A stretch of DNA of 64,000 nt from Salinibaculum rarum (GTDB lineage: Archaea; Halobacteriota; Halobacteria; Halobacteriales; Haloarculaceae), in NCBI RefSeq assembly GCF_030505615.1, contig NZ_CP129992.1, positions 310,001 through 374,000 on the forward strand. Direction: 5' to 3'. A program made the position numbers and the translations under genes. Position 1 is the stretch's first letter. Each line of letters opens with the position of its first letter. The notes beneath the pieces are model-generated. The model made no database searches. It saw only the letters and a program-made list of their open reading frames with translations, and was not told where the DNA came from. Positions 24,328-32,541 of the stretch are shown piece after piece.

Positions 24328-25277
24328 GCGTCCTCGCCGTCGCCGAGCACCGACGCGGCGAACTCCGCGACGTGAGCTACGAACTGCTGACAGTCGGCCG
24401 CCAGCTCGCCGACGTGACCGACGGCGACCTCCACGTCGCGGTCGTCAGCGGCGACGTCGACACCTACGCCGACCAGCTGGACCGCGACGGTGTCGACGCG
24501 ATTCACACCGTCGACCACGGCGAGGAGTTCAACCACGACGTGTACGTCCAGGCCGTCGAGCAACTGGCCGACAGCGTCGACCCGACGTACGTCCTCGCGC
24601 CCAACTCGGTCAACGGTCTCGACTACGTGCCCGCACTCGCCGAACGACTCGACTATCCGCTGGTGACCGACGCCGTCGGACTCGACACCGAGGACGGACT
24701 GACGGTCACCCGGGAACTCTACGGTGGCAAAGCGGAGGGAACAATCGAAGTCGACGGCGACCGCGCAGTCATCACCATCCGTGGCGGCGAGTGGCCCGCC
24801 GCCGAGGGCACCGGTGAGCCCGAGGTTTCCGCGTTCGACGCCGCCATCGACGAGAGTGCAATCCGCTCGACTGTCTCCGGCTTCCAGGAGGTCGGCGCAG
24901 GCGACGTCGACATCACCGACGCCGACGTGCTCGTCTCCGTCGGTCGGGGTATCGACGAAGAGGAGAACCTCGATATCATCCACGACCTGGCCGACGCGCT
25001 GGGTGCGACCGTCTCCGCGTCCCGGCCGATTGTCGACAACGACTGGCTGCCCAAGGACAGACAAGTCGGCCAGTCCGGCAAGGTCGTCTCGCCGGACGTC
25101 TACATCGCCATCGGTATCTCCGGGGCTGTCCAGCACGTCTCCGGGATGAAAGGCTCCGAGACGATTATCGCAATCAACGACGACCCCTCCGCGCCCATCT
25201 TCGACATCGCCGACTACGGTATCGTCGACGACCTCTTCGATGTGGTTCCGGCACTGACCGAAGAGTTCAGCGGGTAG
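24324..25277 (+). CDS. etfA: Electron transfer flavoprotein alpha subunit
   Basis: 317 residues. The FAD-binding C-terminal domain is clear: SRPIVDNDWLPKDRQVGQSGK, then YIAIGISGAVQH and AINDDPSAPIFDIADYGIV. With EtfB it makes the heterodimer that carries electrons to an ETF-quinone reductase. A diverged copy of its last 60 bases occurs downstream at 25402-25461. Confidence 0.95.
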   Translation: MSVLAVAEHRRGELRDVSYELLTVGRQLADVTDGDLHVAVVSGDVDTYADQLDRDGVDAIHTVDHGEEFNHDVYVQAVEQLADSVDPTYVLAPNSVNGLDYVPALAERLDYPLVTDAVGLDTEDGLTVTRELYGGKAEGTIEVDGDRAVITIRGGEWPAAEGTGEPEVSAFDAAIDESAIRSTVSGFQEVGAGDVDITDADVLVSVGRGIDEEENLDIIHDLADALGATVSASRPIVDNDWLPKDRQVGQSGKVVSPDVYIAIGISGAVQHVSGMKGSETIIAINDDPSAPIFDIADYGIVDDLFDVVPALTEEFSG

Positions 25278-25303
25278 CGCCTGGCGGCGTTGCCGGCAGT
25301 TTA

Positions 25304-25340
25304 CTCGACGCGAACGGAGTGAGCGTCGAGCCTTTTTGGC
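25304..25340 (+). terminator. Hairpin plus T-run after etfBA
   Basis: CTCGACGC (25304-25311) pairs perfectly with GCGTCGAG (25323-25330) over an 11-base loop and is followed by CCTTTTTGG. It stands 27 bases after the etfA stop. This is a good intrinsic terminator; a second hairpin follows at 25359. Confidence 0.65.
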
Positions 25341-25358
25341 CCAGCTTTTTCAAGGAGT

Positions 25359-25379
25359 GGTTCGCGTGGAGCGCGAACC
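25359..25379 (+). repeat. Second hairpin in the etfA 3' region
   Basis: GGTTCGCG (25359-25366) pairs with CGCGAACC (25372-25379) over a 5-base loop, following CCAGCTTTTT and preceding CAGAAAAAGG. The arrangement resembles intergenic palindromic repeats found after many haloarchaeal genes; this recognition is from memory. Confidence 0.45.
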
Positions 25380-25401
25380 CGACGCAGAAAAAGGTGGTAC
25401 T

Positions 25402-25461
25402 GGTATCGTCGACGACCGCTTCGATGTGGTTCCGGCACTAACCGAGGAGTTCAGCAGATAA
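25402..25461 (+). pseudogene. Duplicated 3' end of etfA (60 bases)
   Basis: This stretch copies 25218-25277 with 54 of 60 bases identical, including the stop codon position (TAG to TAA). It would encode GIVDDRFDVVPALTEEFSR, against GIVDDLFDVVPALTEEFSG in EtfA. It lies 184 bases downstream and beyond the two hairpins, has no start codon and is not a gene. Differences show that the duplication is not recent or was corrected by neither conversion nor selection. Confidence 0.85.
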
Positions 25462-25532
25462 CAGGAGTTCCCAGAATTTAGCAGGTACCACGGGTCCCCA
25501 GAACTATCACCGTCGCGCCCGTCCACAGTCGC

Positions 25533-25679
25533 ATGCGCGAGGAATCGGAAATCCGCGAGCAATACGAGTTTCTGCAAGACGAACTCGACTCCGAGGAGAT
25601 GAACCACGAAAGCGTTCGGCAAATGTTCACGTACTACAAGCGAGCGCTCGGCTGGGTCCTCGAAGAAGAGCACATGTAA
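25533..25679 (+). CDS. Small acidic helical protein
   Basis: 48 residues (MREESEIREQYEFLQDELD...), predicted to be one or two charged helices ending WVLEEEHM. Codon use matches the host, and it is unbroken between the etfA repeat and the convergent PitA gene. No family is known to me; haloarchaea encode many conserved proteins of this size. Confidence is moderate because it is short. Confidence 0.5.
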   Translation: MREESEIREQYEFLQDELDSEEMNHESVRQMFTYYKRALGWVLEEEHM

Positions 25680-25702
25680 AACGTCCCAACGGGAGCGGCA
25701 GG

Positions 25703-27682
25703 TCAGGCGAGGAAGACGTGTCGCGGTTTGTCCGCGAGGATGTCTCGGCCCCAGTCGACGGTGTCCGAGAAGGCGTCAGACCGGAAAAAGCCCATCGCGT
25801 CCTCTTTGGAATCCCACTGGCTGGCGATGAACATATCGTTCTCGTCGTCGACGTTCGAAAGGAGCGACGTCTCGCGGTGACCGTCCATATCTCCGAGCAG
25901 TTCACCGACGGTGCCGAATTTCTCGACGAAATCCTCCCGGTGTTCGGGCTCGACGGTGTAGAACATCCCCATCGTGCCAAAGCCTTCACCCTCACCGGCC
26001 CAGCCGACCACGCCGGGCAGGTCCGAGAGGTAGCCGCTGGCGGTGTCGGCGGCGTCCTCGGTCTCCCAGAGGCTGACGACGGCGTTGCGCTCGCTGTCGG
26101 GGTCCGCGTAGACTTTCGTTCCCTCGTGGGTGTCGTACCGGTCGAAGCCATCCGAGAGGTCCTCGACTTCCGCGAGGAGTTCCTCTCGGTCGGCCTCCGA
26201 GTACAGCACGAGCGCGTAGATGTCCTCGCCGTGGGGCTGGCCGGCGTAGATGTCGAGGTCGGCCAGTTCCTCGCGGATGCTCTCGGCCCCGTCCTCGTCG
26301 TCGGCCGCTTCGGTCTCCGTCTCACCGCTACCGTCGAGTGGGCCGCGGACAGTCTCGGTGACACCCGATAAGTCCGTCAGGAATCCGTGGGCCGTGTCGG
26401 CGGCGCCCTCGTTGTCCCAGATGCTCACGATGGCCGCGCGGCCGCCGTGGGCGCGAACGACCGTCGTGACGTGGGAGTCGTAGTGTTCGAAGTTGCCCCG
26501 CAGGTCGTCGACCTCGTCGGCCAGGTCGCCGGCGTCTGCCGTCGAGTAGAGGACGAGTCCGTAGTCGCCGGCGTCGTAGTCTTCGCCGCCGTCGAGGCCG
26601 AGTGTCGCGAGCAGGCTGGCGATGTCCTCGGTTTCGGTCTCCTCGCTGTCGTGGGGATGGTCACCCTCGGCCGAACTGCCGGGATGGGCGCTGTCCCGCG
26701 AGTCTGCACCGTCGTGGCCGTGCCCCTCGGCGTGGTCCGTATCCCCGTGGCCGTGTGCGGCCTCGCCGTGGTCCGCGTCGTCGTGGCCGTGCTCCTCGGC
26801 GTGGTCTGTCTCACCGTGGGCGTGCCCTCCGGCGTGGTCGGCGTCGGCGGGATGGACCGGGCCGGTTTCTGTCGCGCCGTCCGTCTCGTCGCTCGGAACC
26901 GGTTCGCCCGAGAGCAGCGCCGGCAGGTCCGCGGGCGGGAAGCGACGACCGACGTAAAAGGAACCAAAGTCGGCGTACTGGGAGGTCGACGGGTCAAACC
27001 GCATCTCGTAGAGGAGGTCCTTCATATCGGTCAGGTCGTCACCCCAGAGGGTGACCCCCCACTCCCAGTCGTCCATCGCAATCGCGCCGGTGATCATCTG
27101 CTGGACCTTCCCGCCGTAGTCGCGGCCGATGTCGCCGTGGGCGTCCATGTGTTCGGCCCGCTCCTCGAAGGAGAGGTCGTACCAGTTTTGCTCTGGCTGG
27201 CGGCGCTTGTCCATCGGGTAGAAACAGACGTGGGTCGCGTCCGGTATCGACGGCTTCAGCCGCGACTGGATGTAGTTGTACAGCCCCGAACTCTCGTCGA
27301 GGTCGCCCGTGAAGTAGTCACGCGCGCGTTCGGAGTAGCCCGACGCCTCCGTCACAGAGACGAAAGAAGTCGTCCGCTCGGTAAAGCGAGCGAACTCCGT
27401 CTGCTCGAAGCGGCGTTCGAGCGCGCCGGTATCGGCCGTCGACGGCCGGAGGTGAAGCACGAGGAAGTCGGCCTTGTGCCCGAGAATCGAGTACAGCGCA
27501 GACGCACCGTCGTCGCTGTCCTCGACCGCGAGTGCCGACTCGAAAAACTCGACACCGTCCTCGAGGGCCCGCTGGCGCTCCCGTTCGGGCGCCGACCGCC
27601 AGGCGTCCCAGTCGATCGTCCGGAAGTCGTGCAGCGTGTACCAACCCTCGTCTGTCGGCGGCGGGTCGCGTCGGTCTGGCAT
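25703..27682 (-). CDS. pitA: PitA-like haem protein: chlorite dismutase/HemQ domain fused to monooxygenase-type domains
   Basis: 659 residues. The N-terminal half (1-250) is a chlorite-dismutase/HemQ domain: FYPMDKRR carries Tyr155 and Lys159, and AHGDIGRDYGGKVQQMITG carries His182, matching by eye the catalytic Tyr and haem-ligand His of HemQ. A His/Asp-rich linker (about 275-345, many HGH units) follows. Then come two similar ~90-residue modules (360-441 and 470-558) and a C-terminal antibiotic-biosynthesis-monooxygenase-like domain (567-659). In Haloferax a related fusion is called PitA. HemQ domains decarboxylate coproheme, but the reaction here is inferred. It stands alone between etfA and the protease gene. 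Confidence 0.82.
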   Translation of the reverse strand: MPDRRDPPPTDEGWYTLHDFRTIDWDAWRSAPERERQRALEDGVEFFESALAVEDSDDGASALYSILGHKADFLVLHLRPSTADTGALERRFEQTEFARFTERTTSFVSVTEASGYSERARDYFTGDLDESSGLYNYIQSRLKPSIPDATHVCFYPMDKRRQPEQNWYDLSFEERAEHMDAHGDIGRDYGGKVQQMITGAIAMDDWEWGVTLWGDDLTDMKDLLYEMRFDPSTSQYADFGSFYVGRRFPPADLPALLSGEPVPSDETDGATETGPVHPADADHAGGHAHGETDHAEEHGHDDADHGEAAHGHGDTDHAEGHGHDGADSRDSAHPGSSAEGDHPHDSEETETEDIASLLATLGLDGGEDYDAGDYGLVLYSTADAGDLADEVDDLRGNFEHYDSHVTTVVRAHGGRAAIVSIWDNEGAADTAHGFLTDLSGVTETVRGPLDGSGETETEAADDEDGAESIREELADLDIYAGQPHGEDIYALVLYSEADREELLAEVEDLSDGFDRYDTHEGTKVYADPDSERNAVVSLWETEDAADTASGYLSDLPGVVGWAGEGEGFGTMGMFYTVEPEHREDFVEKFGTVGELLGDMDGHRETSLLSNVDDENDMFIASQWDSKEDAMGFFRSDAFSDTVDWGRDILADKPRHVFLA

Positions 27683-27721
27683 ACCTGTCTGTTACGGGCC
27701 GGGAGTAAGGAAGTTTGTCTT

Positions 27722-29494
27722 TCAGGAGAGCAGGGCCGGTCCGAGAAACGTCGCCAGCAACGCAATCAACATCGCCGCAGAGATTCCCATCGTAATCGTC
27801 GACGCCAGCGACTGGCGGTTGGAGATTGGAAGTCGTGAGACGATAGCCTCCGTGCTGGTCCGGAGGATGTGTCCCCCATCGAGCGGGAACGCCGGGATGC
27901 AGTTGAACACGGCGAGATTGAAGTTTATCCACCCGGTCCAGAACAGGACGTTCGCAAGCAGGAAGACCAGCCCCCCACCGAGGAAGCCGAGTGGGCCGCC
28001 GACGGTGTAGAAACTAACAATTTCACCGGTAAAGCCGGCGAAGTTGTAGCTGATTTCCGGCGAAAAAGCCGCCAGGAACGGCATAAACAGAATGCCGGAG
28101 ATGCTCACGAAGAGACCGTCAAGTCCGCCGGGCCCACCGCTGAGAAACGACAGGAACGTCTCGGCGGGGTAGGTATCGATGCCGAAGTCGTCGACGACCA
28201 GCCCCGAATAGCCCGCCCGGAGTCCGACCCCGAGGTGGGCCTCGCCGTCCTGTTCACCCAGCGTGACTGTGTAGGTTTCCCGGTCCCCGTCGATGTAGGC
28301 CGTGACGGTCACCTCGTCGCCCGGTTCGTACTCGTCGAGGACGGTAGCGAGCGCAGAGGTGTTGGCGATGCGCTGGCCGCCGATGTCGGTGATGATGAGT
28401 GACGTATTCTGGGGTGCGCCTTCCGCCGCGAGTGCGTTTCCGGGCTGGACCTGCGCGACGAAGGCACCGATTGGGAGCGTCTGATTCCCGCGGTCGGTCT
28501 CCAGCGAGACGACTTCACGCTCGGAGACGGCGTCGCGGAACGCCTGCTCGCTCGAAACGGCGGTGCCGTTGACCGATTCGATGCGCGGGAGCGTGTCACC
28601 ATCGAACGTAATGTTCGAGTACTGCCCTTCGACTGCTCTGGTGATGACCGGGTACCGGTCGACGGGGACAGTCTCCTCGCCGTCGATGGTTACGGAGACG
28701 GTCCCGCCGAGCCGGGCGAGTTCACGGTCCAGTTCGGAGGCGTTGTCGACTGTGGTGCCGTTGATTGCGGTGATGCGGTCACCGTGGCCCAGACCCGCCT
28801 CGGCAGCGGGAGAGCCGGGGAACGTGTCACCGACGGCAGCGCCGGGGGCGACGGCAATCGACCCGGCGACGGGCCCAAAGAGGAGCACGAAGACGATTGC
28901 AGTCAGCGCGAAGTTGTTGGTGACCCCGGCAGCGAACATCCGGGTCTGTGCGCCGCGGTCGGCCGTTGCACGGCTGTCTTCGTCGGGTTGGACGAAGGCA
29001 CCGACCGGAATAAAGGCGAGAAAGACAAGCCCGAGCGAGTCGATATCGATGTCCTCGACTCGACAGAGCAGGCCGTGTCCGCCCTCGTGGACGACGAGGC
29101 CGAGCAGGAGGCCAGCGACGATTTCGGGAGCAGCAGACAGCGGGAGGAATTCGTTGACTCCGGGGATGACCAGTGCGTTCTGGGGGTTTCGAATCGGCGA
29201 TTGAGCGGCCTGTTCAGGCCTGAGACCGATGAAGATAGCCGAAGCGAAGATAACTGCGCCGAATCCGACCATCACGACCAGCGCGATACCGATGCCGATG
29301 TTCGACCACGCGCGCCAGAACCGTCGGGGCCGGGAGAGTTTGTCGAGCAGTTTGCGCCCGTACTTCGTGTGAAGCGTCACGAGCGGGCCGGAGACACGGA
29401 CGGAGTCAGGAAGGAAACCGCGTGCTCGCAACGACATCATCACGAGCGTGTAGAGGACGATGCCGGCGAGCACCCACAGCCAGGTGTTTGCCAT
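27722..29494 (-). CDS. Site-2 protease family membrane metalloprotease with two PDZ-like domains
   Basis: 590 residues. The zinc motif is HEGGH (residues 136-140) in a membrane helix, and the second motif is in NCIPAFPLDGGHIL near residue 545, supplying the Asp ligand. Two PDZ-like domains (about 220-270 and 370-440) lie between. This is the intramembrane protease fold that cleaves membrane-bound regulators. The ORF continues upstream to 29884 but those residues are antisense to lysS; ATG 29494 is the credible start. Substrate unknown. Confidence 0.88.
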   Translation of the reverse strand: MANTWLWVLAGIVLYTLVMMSLRARGFLPDSVRVSGPLVTLHTKYGRKLLDKLSRPRRFWRAWSNIGIGIALVVMVGFGAVIFASAIFIGLRPEQAAQSPIRNPQNALVIPGVNEFLPLSAAPEIVAGLLLGLVVHEGGHGLLCRVEDIDIDSLGLVFLAFIPVGAFVQPDEDSRATADRGAQTRMFAAGVTNNFALTAIVFVLLFGPVAGSIAVAPGAAVGDTFPGSPAAEAGLGHGDRITAINGTTVDNASELDRELARLGGTVSVTIDGEETVPVDRYPVITRAVEGQYSNITFDGDTLPRIESVNGTAVSSEQAFRDAVSEREVVSLETDRGNQTLPIGAFVAQVQPGNALAAEGAPQNTSLIITDIGGQRIANTSALATVLDEYEPGDEVTVTAYIDGDRETYTVTLGEQDGEAHLGVGLRAGYSGLVVDDFGIDTYPAETFLSFLSGGPGGLDGLFVSISGILFMPFLAAFSPEISYNFAGFTGEIVSFYTVGGPLGFLGGGLVFLLANVLFWTGWINFNLAVFNCIPAFPLDGGHILRTSTEAIVSRLPISNRQSLASTITMGISAAMLIALLATFLGPALLS

Positions 29495-29549
29495 TACCCC
29501 GGAGGAGGGGACAGTCGCCAAAGAGCGTTTGGTTCCAGACAGCGATGGC

Positions 29550-31193
29550 TTATCGCTCGCGCCGGAGTCGCGCGACGACGAACTCCTGGTCGAGTTTCGC
29601 GAGGAACGGGCCGAGTTTCGGCCCCTCCTCGTCGTCGAAAAAGAGGCGGTAGCCGGCCGAGAAGAAGTCGCCAATCTCGATGTCGTGGCGTTTGGCCGTC
29701 TCGTAGATTTCGCCCTGGATTGCCTCGCCGTCGTGGCCCGCTTCGACGAAATCCGCGAGGTCGTCGAGCGCGGCGGCAGTGTCGGCGTCGAACTCCGTCG
29801 TCGGCAGGTCGGCGCGTTTGAGTTCGTAGTCGAACTCGTTGCCGGTCCGGCGCGCCCACTCGCGAGCGCGCTCGACGCGTGCAAGCGCGCCCTCGACGGC
29901 CCACTCGGGTGCGTCGTCGGGGATGTGGCCCTCTCTGCGAGCGATTTCCTCGCGCAGGTCGGGGTCGTCGGTCATCCCCAGCACCGCGGCAAAGGTGTAG
30001 GGGATACGGATGCGCTCCTCGCGTGGCTCGTCGACGACCATCGGGTAGGCGCGCTCTGCTCGCTCGCGTTCTTCCTCGTCGGCGTCGATTTCCCCGAAGT
30101 AGGTGGCTTCGAAGCGGTCGAACTCGTCGACGAGCTGGTCGAGGTTCGCGATGCTGAAATCGCGCTGTTTCAGCGGGGCCTTCGCGAAGAAATAGCGGAA
30201 GACCTCCAGTTCGAGCAACTCGAGCACTTCGTCGACGGTGACGATGTTCCCCGAGGAGGAAGAGAGCGCATCGCCGTCGAGCGTGAACCACTCGTAGACC
30301 ATCGGGACGGGCGGCGTGATGTCGAGAACGTTGCGCGCGATGTCGACGCCGCTGGGCCAGGAGCCCTCGGCGTGGTCTTTTCCGAAGGGTTCGAAGTCGA
30401 CGCCGAGAATCTGCCACTGGCCGGGCCACTCGAAGCGCCAGGGGAGTTTCCCCTCCCGGAACGTCGCGGTTCCCTCGTGACCACACCCCTCGATGGTGTC
30501 GTCGCCGGCCTCCCGGTCGGTACAGACGTACGAGACGGTACCGTCCTCGAGGTCGACGTCGGTGACGCCCTCGGTGAGAATTCCACACTCGGCACACTGA
30601 GGGACGAAGGGGACGTACTCGTCGTCGACCTTGTTCTGGTACTGTGCGAGTACGTCGCGGGCTTCGTCAGCGTGTTCGAGGACGTGGCGAACGACCGGGT
30701 CGAACTCCCCCGACTCGTAGCGTTCGGTGTTCGAGACGAAATCGAGGGGGACGCCAACACTCTCGGCGTGGCGTTCGAGCAGGTTCGTAAAGTGGGCGCC
30801 GTAGGAGTCACAGCAGCCGAAGGGGTCCGGAATCGACGTGTAGGGTTTCCCGAGATTCCGGCCGAGCGCGCCCGCGTCGACCTCGCCGAGACCGACCACG
30901 TTCCCGTCCAGGTCGGCGAGCGTCCGGGGAATCTTCCGGAGCGCGTCCTTGTCGTCGGCAGTGAAGACCTGTCGGACCTCGTGCCCGCGGTCACGGAGCG
31001 CTTCGGCGACGAAGTAGCCCCGGAGAATCTCGTTGAAGTGGCCGATGTGGGGCACGCCGGAGGGGGAGACGCCGCCCTTGACGACGATTGGTTCGTCGGG
31101 TTCGCGCGCTTCGACGGCATCGGCAACCGAGTCGGCCCAGAAAGCGCGTTCGGTCCCCGAAAGGACGGCGTAGGGGTCCTCGTCGTAGGTCAT
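29550..31193 (-). CDS. lysS: Lysyl-tRNA synthetase, class I
   Basis: 547 residues. The HIGH motif is at residues 49-52 in GVPHIGHFN and the KMSKS-equivalent is SSSSGN. A zinc-type cysteine set is visible around CAECG and later CTDREAG...CGHEG. Class I LysRS is the archaeal form. It starts within the pyrH stop (ATGA overlap at 31190-31193). Confidence 0.96.
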   Translation of the reverse strand: MTYDEDPYAVLSGTERAFWADSVADAVEAREPDEPIVVKGGVSPSGVPHIGHFNEILRGYFVAEALRDRGHEVRQVFTADDKDALRKIPRTLADLDGNVVGLGEVDAGALGRNLGKPYTSIPDPFGCCDSYGAHFTNLLERHAESVGVPLDFVSNTERYESGEFDPVVRHVLEHADEARDVLAQYQNKVDDEYVPFVPQCAECGILTEGVTDVDLEDGTVSYVCTDREAGDDTIEGCGHEGTATFREGKLPWRFEWPGQWQILGVDFEPFGKDHAEGSWPSGVDIARNVLDITPPVPMVYEWFTLDGDALSSSSGNIVTVDEVLELLELEVFRYFFAKAPLKQRDFSIANLDQLVDEFDRFEATYFGEIDADEEERERAERAYPMVVDEPREERIRIPYTFAAVLGMTDDPDLREEIARREGHIPDDAPEWAVEGALARVERAREWARRTGNEFDYELKRADLPTTEFDADTAAALDDLADFVEAGHDGEAIQGEIYETAKRHDIEIGDFFSAGYRLFFDDEEGPKLGPFLAKLDQEFVVARLRRER

Positions 31194-31873
31194 GATTCGG
31201 AGACGATGGTCGTGCCGTCGTGGTCACCCTCGATGGCCCGACGGACGGCCTCGGGGTCGGTTCCGTCGACGACCGCAGCGTCCAGGCCGGCCCGCTGGAG
31301 GAGTTTCGCCGCCAGGAGGTCGACCGGGGCGTTGCTCCCGGCGTCGACTTCGAGGTCGCTGACCAGCGAGACCAGTTCTCCGGCGGTCATCTCGTCGAAT
31401 TTGGTCGCGTCGGGGTCCTCGTTGGGGTCGGCGTCGTAGACGCCGGGGACGCTGGTCGCGTAGACGAGCAGGTCCGCGTCGGTGTACTCGGCCAGCGCAG
31501 TGCCGACGGCGTCGGTGGTGTGGCCGGCCTCGGTACCGCCCATAACGGGGACGTCGCCGCGCCGGAGCGCCTCGCGGGCGGTCTCGTGGTCTTCGGGCGG
31601 CGTGGGTGCCGCTTGGTCGTCCAGCGCGGCGACAAGGAGCCGGGCGTTCAGTCGCGTGACAGCGATGCCGAGCTGGTCGAGTTCGATTTCGTTCGCACCG
31701 AGGTCACGACCGGCCGCGATGTACTCGCGTGCCGCCGGCCCGCCACCGACGACGACTGCGAGTTCGTGTCCGTCGGCGACGATGCTCTCCAGGACAGTTG
31801 CGTAGGCCGCGACCCGGTCGCTCTCGACCTCCGGGACGAGTACGCTCCCACCGATAGAGACGACGACTTTCAT
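31190..31873 (-). CDS. pyrH: Uridylate kinase
   Basis: 227 residues. It is an amino-acid-kinase-fold enzyme: VVSIGGSVL at the start, VVGGGPAAREYI, and YATSVPGVYDADPN. It phosphorylates UMP to UDP in pyrimidine synthesis; the archaeal form is shorter than the bacterial one. It overlaps lysS by 4 bases and both read away from the AT-rich gap at 31874-32208. Confidence 0.95.
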   Translation of the reverse strand: MKVVVSIGGSVLVPEVESDRVAAYATVLESIVADGHELAVVVGGGPAAREYIAAGRDLGANEIELDQLGIAVTRLNARLLVAALDDQAAPTPPEDHETAREALRRGDVPVMGGTEAGHTTDAVGTALAEYTDADLLVYATSVPGVYDADPNEDPDATKFDEMTAGELVSLVSDLEVDAGSNAPVDLLAAKLLQRAGLDAAVVDGTDPEAVRRAIEGDHDGTTIVSES

Positions 31874-32208
31874 TGGCTCGCCGTAGCCACGATTCCGTCT
31901 TAAGGGTTGTCAAGCCGTCACCGGAGCGCCCCCAGCATGTCAACAACACGTCCACTGTCTGACGAAAAAGGCAATAATTTCCTTATTTTTCAGCCCAGGA
32001 CAGGTAGTATTCACTCCAATTCTCGCGAAATTAGCGCTATTTTTAATATCGATATTACAACTTTAGAGAGTGTTATAAAACTTCTAAAAGTCATCTGGAG
32101 CGTCCTAAAATGATATTTCACTCTGGAGCCGGCTGAAACTTGGCGAATGGACCCAAAGGTTCCCGCCTTTATATGGGGATACAGCGAGAAGAAGGGAGTG
32201 AGGCAGAC
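31874..32208. promoter_or_regulatory. AT-rich intergenic region with palindromic box and two promoters
   Basis: 335 bases without a convincing gene. Bases 31965-32120 are strikingly A/T-rich for this genome. They contain the perfect 14-bp palindrome TAATATCGATATTA (32044-32057). TTTATATGG (32168-32176), about 40 bases before ATG 32209, is a good TATA box for the next gene. Two TCTGGAGC units (about 32094 and 32123) also occur. A short frame (31907-32113) crosses the region but is not supported. Confidence 0.5.
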
Positions 32209-32454
32209 ATGAGCGCCACACAACAGCCCTCTACCGACGACCGTTCGAAAGAAGAGCGTCTCAAGAGCTTCCTTGCACGGAAGGCGTCGGACGGCGAGAT
32301 GTACTTCAAGAGCAAGTTCATCGCCGACGAAGTCGGACTGTCACCGAAGGAAATCGGCGCACTGATGGTCAAACTGAAAGACTCCGCGAAAGAACTCGAA
32401 ATCGAGAAGTGGTCGTACACGAGCGCGACCACCTGGCGCATCGAACCGGCCTGA
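32209..32454 (+). CDS. Small conserved winged-helix-like haloarchaeal protein
   Basis: 81 residues from ATG 32209. The core is helical with a turn resembling a winged helix (YFKSKFIADEVGLSPKEIGALMVKL) and an edge (KWSYTSATTWRIE). Conserved among haloarchaea and resembles the uncharacterised DUF7123 type from memory. A TATA box lies at 32168-32176. It probably binds DNA or RNA; this is inferred from fold alone. Confidence 0.75.
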   Translation: MSATQQPSTDDRSKEERLKSFLARKASDGEMYFKSKFIADEVGLSPKEIGALMVKLKDSAKELEIEKWSYTSATTWRIEPA

Positions 32455-32541
32455 CCGGTCACGGCCCGCACTGCCACCTGCCGTCCATCCTCCCGCATCC
32501 AGCCGAGTTTTTTAAACAGTCGCGAGGCGTACGCCTCGTCG

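Noticed and set aside
31907-32113. 68-codon frame in the A/T-rich gap
   Set aside because: A/T-rich, no ribosome site, no family and crosses the palindrome region; better read as regulatory DNA.
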